Positions 1-5,730 of a DNA stretch of 44,624 nucleotides are shown one piece after another. The DNA is taken from assembly GCA_016839915.1 (NCBI GenBank), contig JAEOTH010000063.1, positions 1 through 44,624 on the forward strand. Reading direction: 5' to 3'. Each line of letters begins with the position of its first letter. Position 1 is the stretch's first letter. This DNA is from Promethearchaeota archaeon (GTDB lineage: Archaea > Asgardarchaeota > Lokiarchaeia > Sigyniarchaeales > SOKP01). Both the position numbers and the translations under genes were made by a program. The notes beneath the pieces are model-generated. The model made no database searches, was not told where the DNA came from, and saw only the letters and a list, made by a program, of their open reading frames with translations.

Positions 1-344
1 TCGTGTTTCCAGAATTAAACGGTAAAATGGATGGTATCGCAATGCGTATTCCAACCCCAAACGGGAGTGTTGTTGATTTAAAAGTAAATCTAGAGAAATC
101 TACAACAGTAGAAGATGTTAACGCTAAAATGAAAGAAGCAGCATCCAGTTATCTAAAAGGAATTTTAGAATATACCGATGATGCTATAGTAACTACCGAT
201 ATTGTTGGCAATCCCGCAAGTTCTATTTTCTCTAGCTTGTGGACCAAAGTAATTGGTGGTACTTTCTGTGGTGTCGTTAGTTGGTATGATAATGAATGGG
301 GTTATTCCAACCGTTTAGCTGATTTAATCGTAAAGAAATTATGA
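1..344 (+). CDS. gap: Type I glyceraldehyde-3-phosphate dehydrogenase, C-terminal part (5' end outside window)
   Basis: The last 114 codons of a phosphorylating GAPDH, which interconverts glyceraldehyde-3-phosphate and 1,3-bisphosphoglycerate in glycolysis/gluconeogenesis. The reading frame is open from the first bases, so the gene starts upstream; the GTG at position 3 is an internal valine codon. Type I (bacterial/eukaryotic) hallmarks are visible: the RIPTPNGSVVDL strand near the start, LKGILEYTDD in the middle, and the C-terminal WYDNEWGYSNR signature. The catalytic cysteine lies outside the window. Archaea more often carry the unrelated type II enzyme, so this copy is probably of bacterial ancestry (inference). 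It ends in a T-rich region shared with a convergent gene. Confidence 0.93.
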   Translation, partial: VFPELNGKMDGIAMRIPTPNGSVVDLKVNLEKSTTVEDVNAKMKEAASSYLKGILEYTDDAIVTTDIVGNPASSIFSSLWTKVIGGTFCGVVSWYDNEWGYSNRLADLIVKKL

Positions 345-379
345 ATATTTAATTTATTTAATCCTTTTTTTATTTTTTT
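345..379. terminator. T-rich convergent terminator region
   Basis: The 35-base gap between the converging GAPDH gene and the membrane-protein gene contains two T-runs (about 365-371 and 373-379). Archaeal RNA polymerase terminates on T-runs without needing a hairpin, so this probably terminates the + strand gene. No stable stem is evident. Confidence 0.5.
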
Positions 380-934
380 CTATAGTATAAAAGTTAGAAG
401 AGTAATAATAGTTATTAAGACACTACTTAATAGAATAATAAAAAGATTAGAACTCCGAGTTCTTATTCTTCTTCTTATAAACATGAATTTAAATCCAACA
501 CTAATATGTAATATAATACAAATTGATAGGAAGTAATCATAATAGATATGTATTTCAAATGGTATTATAATTCCTATACTTGCTTCATACCACTCAAAAT
601 ATCCAAGGCCAGATAATACGACTAGTGCGGCTAAGATAATTATTACTCTATTTGTAATTAGTTGCATTAACCTAAATATATATATAGGACGAGCTCTCTC
701 ATTTTTTAGCCCTTTAAAGATACGAGGGAACCAAAGTTTCAAATATTTCTGTGAAAGAATGCAATGTAATATAAGTAATCCCATTAAAGCCCATTCAACA
801 CTTAAATGAAGAATAGGATAAAAACTATAAATTTCAAGAAATTTATGAGAAGACACTGTAATAAGGACAACAAATGAAAAACAAGCAACTAACCAAGAGA
901 TTTTTCGGTGTAATTTTAATCCATCAATTTTCAT
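380..934 (-). CDS. Four-helix membrane protein, possible b-type cytochrome-like
   Basis: A 184-residue integral membrane protein with about four to five hydrophobic helices (roughly 13-33, 40-60, 93-113, 122-145, 164-184). Histidines sit inside or at the ends of helices (H43 in ILHLSVEW, H57 in LILHC, H129 in FEIHIYY, H143 in ILHISVG). Pairs about 14 residues apart are the pattern expected for bis-histidine heme b ligation in cytochrome b561/DUF4405-like proteins. That assignment is inference; no quinone-site or partner-subunit gene is next to it. It starts only two bases after the stop of the upstream methyltransferase gene, so the two are probably cotranscribed. Confidence 0.7.
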   Translation of the reverse strand: MKIDGLKLHRKISWLVACFSFVVLITVSSHKFLEIYSFYPILHLSVEWALMGLLILHCILSQKYLKLWFPRIFKGLKNERARPIYIFRLMQLITNRVIIILAALVVLSGLGYFEWYEASIGIIIPFEIHIYYDYFLSICIILHISVGFKFMFIRRRIRTRSSNLFIILLSSVLITIITLLTFIL

Positions 935-936
935 GT

Positions 937-1599
937 TTAAATCTCACTTTTTTTAAAATTTAGTTGATATATAAACCAATTTCCAAATTGTTCATCTAAT
1001 TCAAATCCAGCTTCTTTAGCCCATTTTTTTTCTGTTTTACGTCGAGGATAATCTGGATCAGGCAGCATTTCACTTAAAGATATCAATCCATTTGGCTTTA
1101 AAACGCGTTTAATTTCTTTAAGAGCTCTTATAGGTTCTGGAATTTCAGGAAGACAAGCAATCATCAGGGCACGATCGATACTTTCATCTTCAAATGAAAG
1201 ATTGTACGCATCATCTATTTTCGGAATGATATTCTCGATATTTTCCTTTTTAATTCGTTTTTTTAAACGATTGATTATTGATTCTTGAATGTCAATAGCA
1301 TATACTTTTCCATCTGGTAGCACTTTTCTAGCAATTACTTTAGTGTAACTCCCTTTTCCTGGTCCAATTTCTAAAACAATCATGCCTGGTTCTAATTTCA
1401 ATCGTTGTGCAACTTTTTCAGGTTTTTGAATGAATTTTCTTCTAATTGGATTGTCAATTAGACGTGTCATAAAGCTGGGAACAGGAAATTTATGGTATCT
1501 TCGAATTATTCTTAATACAACAAAAACGATAAAAAAGAAAACTCCTAAGACTATTAGAAATATCAGAAATATAGTTCTTAAGATAAACCAGATATCCAT
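937..1599 (-). CDS. Membrane-anchored class I SAM-dependent methyltransferase
   Basis: A 220-residue protein with one N-terminal transmembrane helix (about 5-30) followed by a Rossmann-type methyltransferase domain of the Methyltransf_11/25 type. Motif I is VLEIGPGKGSYT (about 76-87), followed by the acidic strand end YAIDIQ that binds the ribose of SAM, and a motif IV-like segment DRALMIACLPEIPEP. The substrate cannot be read from the sequence. The membrane anchor suggests a lipid, quinone or membrane-protein substrate (inference). It is first in a two-gene unit with the histidine-containing membrane protein, which would fit a role in quinone or heme-related chemistry but does not prove it. 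Confidence 0.82.
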   Translation of the reverse strand: MDIWFILRTIFLIFLIVLGVFFFIVFVVLRIIRRYHKFPVPSFMTRLIDNPIRRKFIQKPEKVAQRLKLEPGMIVLEIGPGKGSYTKVIARKVLPDGKVYAIDIQESIINRLKKRIKKENIENIIPKIDDAYNLSFEDESIDRALMIACLPEIPEPIRALKEIKRVLKPNGLISLSEMLPDPDYPRRKTEKKWAKEAGFELDEQFGNWFIYQLNFKKSEI

Positions 1600-1689
1600 T
1601 GATACTAAACTCTTGAAATTCTATAAAGATTGTTAAATTAATTGAATAAAAGAATAATCCTTTTAAAGTTCTTTAAATAAAAATAATCC

Positions 1690-2616
1690 ATGGATCTTAG
1701 CACGGGAAAACCAATTGAAATAACTCATAAAAAACTATTTGACGAGTTTTTTCAAAAATATCCACCAGAAACTTCTGAATTTACCTTTACAAACCTCTTC
1801 ATGTGGAGGAATTATTATAATTTCTTGTTATTAGAATTTAAGGAGCATTTAATCTTATTCTCTAATGATTATTTAAAAAATAGAATAAAACCAATTAATA
1901 CAGACTCTAGAGATTATCTTTACTTCTTTCCTCCGATTGGCCCCTCTCCTGACAAAATTATTATTGAATTATTTGAAAATATTGCTAATATAGAAGTTCA
2001 TAGAGTTCCAGAGGATATTTGTGAAAAATTAACTGAAAATGAGAAATTTACTAAATTAAAATTGGATTGCCTTGAAGATCGGAACAATTGGGATTATGTT
2101 TATAACAAAGATGATATTTTTAATTTACCGGGAAACAAGTACAGGCAAAATAGAAGATGGTTACAAAAATTCTTAAACAATTATAATTATGATTTTAAAT
2201 TATTAACGGAAAATATTATTGAAAAATGCAAAGAACTTCAGCTTGAATGGTGTGTATTGAGGGCATGCACTGAAGACGAAAGTTTAGAAGCTGAACAAGA
2301 AGCAATATATGAAGCATTGAATAATTTTAGCACACTTGGATATAGTGGTGGAATAGTATGTGTGGATGATAAATGTGTTGGTTATACACTTGGTGAACTG
2401 CTAAATGAAAATATTTTAGTAATTCATATCGAAAAGGCTCATATGGAATACGAGGGATCCTATCAAGCAATAAATAACCTATTTTTAAAGGAATCTGGGA
2501 CGAAGGTAATCTACATCAACAGAGAACAGGACTTAGGAATAGAAGGGCTAAGAAGAGCAAAAGAGTCTTATAAGCCAATTAGAATGGTAAAGAAGAGTAT
2601 CATTTATCAAAAATAA
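1690..2616 (+). CDS. DUF2156 (phosphatidylglycerol lysyltransferase C-terminal-like) protein
   Basis: A 308-residue protein recognisable from its N-terminal EFTFTNLFMWRNYYN segment (about 32-46) and its C-terminal acyltransferase-like half, typical of the DUF2156 family. Those proteins are built from two GNAT-like folds and are related to the C-terminal domain of MprF lysyltransferases. A conserved stretch around GYTLGELL (about 237-244) and HIEKAH (about 251-256) corresponds to the GNAT core. The substrate is unknown; aminoacyl or acyl transfer is a family-level inference. No signal peptide or membrane helices are seen. The 3' end of this gene (YKPIRMVKKSIIYQK) has a degraded second copy at 3482-3535, so the area has been duplicated. 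Confidence 0.8.
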   Translation: MDLSTGKPIEITHKKLFDEFFQKYPPETSEFTFTNLFMWRNYYNFLLLEFKEHLILFSNDYLKNRIKPINTDSRDYLYFFPPIGPSPDKIIIELFENIANIEVHRVPEDICEKLTENEKFTKLKLDCLEDRNNWDYVYNKDDIFNLPGNKYRQNRRWLQKFLNNYNYDFKLLTENIIEKCKELQLEWCVLRACTEDESLEAEQEAIYEALNNFSTLGYSGGIVCVDDKCVGYTLGELLNENILVIHIEKAHMEYEGSYQAINNLFLKESGTKVIYINREQDLGIEGLRRAKESYKPIRMVKKSIIYQK

Positions 2617-2671
2617 ATATAATTCATTACTGTTAATATATCGTCTTTGTTAATTTTGATAAATTAGTAAG

Positions 2672-2682
2672 TATTTAAATAT
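2672..2682 (+). promoter_or_regulatory. TATA box of first C_GCAxxG_C_C gene
   Basis: TATTTAAATAT is identical to the box at 4552-4562 upstream of the paralogous gene. It lies about 164 bases before the ATG, implying a leader of roughly 130 nt if transcription starts about 25-30 bases downstream. That is long for an archaeal mRNA. Confidence 0.55.
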
Positions 2683-2707
2683 GAAGAAAAACCAATATAT
2701 TAATTGA

Positions 2708-2739
2708 ACCGAATTATAAGGAATACGAGAATTCGGTTG
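2708..2739. promoter_or_regulatory. Inverted repeat, likely operator or leader element
   Basis: AACCGAATT (2708-2716) and AATTCGGTT (2731-2739) form a perfect 9-base inverted repeat with a 14-base spacer. It begins 36 bases after the first base of the TATA box, about where transcription should start, which is a classic site for an archaeal repressor. The right arm lies within GAGAATTCG, which recurs at 4599-4607 before the paralogous gene. The divergently encoded winged-helix protein at 3606-4268 is the obvious candidate binder (inference). Confidence 0.5.
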
Positions 2740-2835
2740 ATAGGTCGGTTTTATTTAGATTTAATTAAAATCTGCAAATAAATTCCGTAAATAAAGAAAT
2801 CCAACGTTTTATTAAAAAAAAAAGGTGAAAAATTT

Positions 2836-3369
2836 ATGGAACAAAAAGTAATGAAGGGAGAAATTGATTTAAAATTTGATGCAGCGCTTAAACAATTTGA
2901 AGAGATGTTTCCTAAAATAGATCCTATGGAAGGAGGTTGTGCAGAAGGAACATTAACAAGCATATTGAATGTCCTAGGTATTCAAGACGGTTTAATCAAC
3001 AACATTATGATACCCCTATCTGGGGGATTAGGGGGATATAAGTCTGAAAAAGACTGGTGTGGTCCATGTGGGGCGGTAGTTGGAGGGTGTGCTGCAGTAG
3101 GAGCAATTTTAGGAGGAAAAGGAAGAGAAAAAATGTCTAAGGATTTAATTCCTGTTGCCTATATGAAATCGGCACAATTTGCGAAAGAATTTGAGAAAGA
3201 GTTTGGTTCAGTAATTTGCCCAAATTTATCTGGGCATGATTTCAGTGATCCTAATGCAATGATGAAATACATCGAAGATGATACATGGGGAAAAACGTGC
3301 TATAAGTACGTTCTATGGGCGATCGACAACATAAGAAAATTAATGCAGGAAGAATTAGCAAAATTTTAG
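2836..3369 (+). CDS. C_GCAxxG_C_C family protein, copy 1
   Basis: A 177-residue protein of the C_GCAxxG_C_C family, a group of small presumed redox or metal-binding proteins of unknown function. The family pattern is seen as GGCAEGTL (about 34-41), WCGPCGAVVGGCAAVG (about 74-89) and a later cysteine in SVICPNLSG. The translation starts at an ATG eight bases after a GGTGA ribosome binding site in an A-rich leader. It is highly similar over its whole length to the protein at 4741-5274, with which it also shares promoter blocks and 3' flanking sequence, so the two arose by local duplication. This copy keeps all cysteines of the family pattern, unlike copy 2. Confidence 0.88.
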   Translation: MEQKVMKGEIDLKFDAALKQFEEMFPKIDPMEGGCAEGTLTSILNVLGIQDGLINNIMIPLSGGLGGYKSEKDWCGPCGAVVGGCAAVGAILGGKGREKMSKDLIPVAYMKSAQFAKEFEKEFGSVICPNLSGHDFSDPNAMMKYIEDDTWGKTCYKYVLWAIDNIRKLMQEELAKF

Positions 3370-3394
3370 TAATAATTATTAAAAAAAGCTATTC

Positions 3395-3410
3395 TTTTTT
3401 TATTTTTTTT
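3395..3410 (+). terminator. T-run terminator after copy 1
   Basis: Two T-runs (seven and eight T) separated by a single A follow the stop codon of copy 1 by about 25 bases. This matches the T-run terminators of archaea. An A-run just upstream could pair weakly with it. Confidence 0.5.
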
Positions 3411-3481
3411 CATACAAAATCGGTGAGAGAATTTATATATTAAATATTGAATTTAGTTAAAAAATTCTGGAATGATTTCTA

Positions 3482-3535
3482 AGATATAAACTCATTAAAA
3501 TGGTAAAGAGGAATGTGATTTATCAAAGAAAGTAA
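3482..3535 (+). pseudogene. Relic of the 3' end of the DUF2156 gene
   Basis: The 17 codons here read RYKLIKMVKRNVIYQRK then stop, against SYKPIRMVKKSIIYQK then stop at the true gene end (2570-2616). The following untranslated bases (about 3536-3560) also match those after the real gene, including the words TATAATT and CTGTTAATA. An in-frame stop lies just upstream, so this cannot be a functional gene. It is a footprint of the duplication that produced the two C_GCAxxG_C_C genes. Confidence 0.7.
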
Positions 3536-3605
3536 ATAAGTATAATTTATTGCTGTTAATAAAGGAAATATTTATTTATTTTTTATTTGTAAATTTTTCT
3601 AATTC

Positions 3606-4268
3606 CTATTCTTCAAATAGAATTTTAACAGGTATGCCCATGTGAAAAAAGTAAATATACTTTTCTTGATTAGGGTTTTCCTTTTGCTCCTTGATGCATT
3701 GTTCTTCAAATTCAATAACTAATTTATAAAATAGCTTTTGCCATCTCTTCCATTGGTCATCAGTAATAAAAAAATTACCCATATAAAAATGACTAATATC
3801 TTGTTTTGTGTAATTTGTTGTTTTATAAATTTGTTTACAAATGTCTACTATATCATCAGAATCAGTTTCTTCAACATATTCACAGAATTTGATAAATCTA
3901 TCTAAAATCTTTCTATTAAACGTTGCGAAAGCTTTATTTGATTTAGCAATCTTTTTAACAAGGGCCTTATCAAAACCATGTGAAAGATCAAAACCGGCTA
4001 TAAAGAGTTTCTCATTAGCATCAGGAGTTAAAGAATAATAATGGGCTTCTATATTAGCCCTAACATGTTTTTTTTTAGAAATTTTAACAATTCCAAGCTT
4101 GATTAATTCTTGTAAATGAGGATGTATTGTAGATTTTGGTTTTCCTAATTTTTTCGCTAATTGAGTAAAACTTAACTCAGGATATACGCTTAATAGCCCC
4201 CATATTCGATATCGTATATCCTTCCAAAATGAAATATCAATTGTTGGTTTTATTTGATTTTCTTCCAT
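3606..4268 (-). CDS. ArsR-like winged-helix transcriptional regulator
   Basis: A 220-residue protein with an N-terminal winged helix-turn-helix (about 15-80). FTQLAKKLGKPKSTIHPHLQELIKLGIV gives the two HTH helices and the lead into the wing, and YYSLTPDANEKL ends the wing. The remaining ~130 residues are predicted mainly helical with no recognised ligand motif and few cysteines, so metal sensing through cysteine thiolates is unlikely. It sits on the opposite strand between the two C_GCAxxG_C_C paralogs. Its start is separated from copy 2 by a 472-base divergent promoter region rich in TTCGAA-type palindromes. Local control of one or both paralogs is a reasonable inference. Confidence 0.82.
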   Translation of the reverse strand: MEENQIKPTIDISFWKDIRYRIWGLLSVYPELSFTQLAKKLGKPKSTIHPHLQELIKLGIVKISKKKHVRANIEAHYYSLTPDANEKLFIAGFDLSHGFDKALVKKIAKSNKAFATFNRKILDRFIKFCEYVEETDSDDIVDICKQIYKTTNYTKQDISHFYMGNFFITDDQWKRWQKLFYKLVIEFEEQCIKEQKENPNQEKYIYFFHMGIPVKILFEE

Positions 4269-4551
4269 ACCAGCTAACTTTAAGATAATTTAATGAATAG
4301 TTAAAAACAAATTTTATTTACTCACATCTCTTTATTTTTTCTCTTTATTTATTTTAATATAATCAATTCAAGTTTATAAGTGTTGATATTAATACGAATA
4401 ATAGAAAATTTCTTATATTAATTATATTATTGTTTCTAATATAATTTTTTTTAAATATATCGAATCGATTCATGCTAGACTATATTCTCAGTATAAATCT
4501 ATAAAAAATTTCTTATTAATTCTGATTTCTATTATTCGAATAATATCGAAA

Positions 4552-4562
4552 TATTTAAATAT
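4552..4562 (+). promoter_or_regulatory. TATA box of second C_GCAxxG_C_C gene
   Basis: TATTTAAATAT matches exactly the box at 2672-2682 before copy 1. The ATG lies 189 bases downstream, again implying a long 5' leader. GGTTCGAAA begins 34 bases after the first base of the box, close to the expected transcription start. Confidence 0.55.
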
Positions 4563-4627
4563 AAATGTAATCTAATTTATTAATAGGTTCGAAAGATAGA
4601 GAATTCGTTATTATCAAATATATAGTA

Positions 4628-4682
4628 TTTTTATTAGGGAATACAAGATTTTAACGAATCGGTTCGAAAAACCTAATAAAAA
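4628..4682 (+). promoter_or_regulatory. Leader inverted repeat upstream of copy 2
   Basis: TTTTTATTAGG (4628-4638) and CCTAATAAAAA (4672-4682) are a perfect 11-base inverted repeat with a 33-base loop. The loop contains a second small stem, CGAA/TTCG around TCGG. The element lies within the predicted transcribed leader, 59 bases before the ATG. It could act as an RNA hairpin or as a DNA operator; the sequence does not decide. The block inside it aligns with the leader of copy 1. Confidence 0.45.
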
Positions 4683-4740
4683 TCAAATAAAAAAATTTCC
4701 AAAATAAAATGCAATCGAAAAAAAGAGGGATAAGAGAATA

Positions 4741-5274
4741 ATGGAACAAAAAGTATTGAAGGGAGAGGTTGATAAAAAGTTTGATGAAGCACTTAAGCAA
4801 TATGAAGAGATCTTTCCTAAAATAAGTCCTACTGAAGGAGGATGTGCGGAGGCAACATTAACAGGTATTTTAAATATACTAGGAATTCAAGATGGATTAA
4901 TCAATAACATAATGATTCCCTTATCAGGGGGATTCGGAGGATATAAGTCCGAGAAAGGTTTATCTGCTCCTTGCGGTGCCGTAGTTGGAGGATGTGCTGC
5001 GGTAGGCGTAATTTTAGGAGGAAAAGGAAGAGAAAAGATGTCGAGTGAATTAGTTCCGGTTGCTTATATGAAATCAAAGCAATTTGCAAAAGAATTTGAA
5101 AAGGAATTTGGATCTGTTTACTGCCCCATTTTATCTGGATATGATTTTAGTGATCTAGATGTCTTTATGCAATATGTTAAAGATGGAACGTGGGGAAAAA
5201 AGTGTTATAAGTATGCTCTATGGGCAATCAACAACATAAGAAAATTAATGCAGGAAGAACTTGAAAAATTCTAG
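4741..5274 (+). CDS. C_GCAxxG_C_C family protein, copy 2
   Basis: A 177-residue paralog of the protein at 2836-3369, colinear without gaps. It keeps GGCAEATL (about 34-41), APCGAVVGGCAAVG and the cysteine in SVYCPILSG. Where copy 1 has DWCGPCG it reads GLSAPCG, so one cysteine of the CxxC-like pair is lost, as is the tryptophan. Function is unknown, as for the family. If the family uses these cysteines for redox or metal binding, this copy should differ in activity (inference). It is preceded by the purine-rich ribosome binding site GAGGGAT and is transcribed away from the winged-helix gene. Confidence 0.87.
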   Translation: MEQKVLKGEVDKKFDEALKQYEEIFPKISPTEGGCAEATLTGILNILGIQDGLINNIMIPLSGGFGGYKSEKGLSAPCGAVVGGCAAVGVILGGKGREKMSSELVPVAYMKSKQFAKEFEKEFGSVYCPILSGYDFSDLDVFMQYVKDGTWGKKCYKYALWAINNIRKLMQEELEKF

Positions 5275-5452
5275 AAAAATATACTAAATCTTTTTTTTTA
5301 ATTTGAATATTGAATTTAAAGGTTGAATCAATGAGATTTCTAAGATATAAGAATCTTGTTAATATTTCTGTAAAAGCCCTTATAAAAATCCTTGATAAAA
5401 TAATAAATTTTTATAGATTTAAAAAACAAAAAAAATATAGAGAAAATCTAAA
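5275..5452. other. Intergenic region with duplicated 3' flank
   Basis: After the stop codon of copy 2 and a T-run, the sequence around 5305-5355 (ATATTGAATTTA, then GATTTCTAAGATATAA) repeats words found in the same order after copy 1 at 3446-3490. The duplicated unit therefore extends past the coding region. No gene is seen here. Confidence 0.5.
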
Positions 5453-5611
5453 ATGGCTGTAATTGAAAAAAAAGGATCCCCCTTCTTGATTTATATCCTT
5501 AAATACAAAATCTTAGATGAAACAGAAAACAAAAAGACAAAAAACCTAGAATTCTTTACAACAAAAACCAATTATGACCCAATAGAAATGCAATACGCAT
5601 CTGATTTATAA
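5453..5611 (+). CDS. Possible 52-residue small protein or gene fragment
   Basis: An ATG-started frame of 52 codons, beginning MAVIEKKGSPFLIYIL and ending with TAA, in the gap between copy 2 and the giant surface protein. Codon choice is compatible with the window, and it is lysine- and threonine-rich with no membrane helix. I do not recognise it. It could be a small protein, the N-terminal remnant of a larger gene (the start is reminiscent of some transposase N-termini, weakly), or chance. No clear ribosome binding site precedes it. Confidence 0.25.
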   Translation: MAVIEKKGSPFLIYILKYKILDETENKKTKNLEFFTTKTNYDPIEMQYASDL

Positions 5612-5613
5612 TT

Positions 5614-5637
5614 GTAGCTACAGTTAGTAGCTACAGT
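5614..5637. repeat. Tandem GTAGCTACAGT motif
   Basis: GTAGCTACAGT occurs twice (5614-5624, 5627-5637) with a 13-base period. Each copy contains the perfect palindrome GTAGCTAC. It lies about 95-115 bases before the start of the giant secreted protein, so it may be a regulator binding site for that gene. This is inference from position only. Confidence 0.4.
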
Positions 5638-5730
5638 AAATCTAATGAAAAATTAATTTAAAGAAAAAATTGAAATAAAAAACATATTATAGAATAATAG
5701 AAATTCAAAAATGCAAAAGTGAGTAAATTA

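Larger units (their letters stand above)
4269..4740. promoter_or_regulatory. Long divergent intergenic region with palindromes
   Basis: This 472-base AT-rich region has no credible ORF. It holds the palindromes GAATCGATTC (4462-4471) and TTATTCGAATAA (4532-4543), and a TATA box at 4552-4562. GGTTCGAAA occurs twice as a direct repeat (4586-4594, 4661-4669), and GAGAATTCG lies at 4599-4607. The block starting GGAATACAAGA (4638) resembles GGAATACGAGA before copy 1 (2721). It therefore looks like a complex regulatory region for copy 2 and perhaps for the regulator gene. Which protein binds is not known. Confidence 0.55.
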
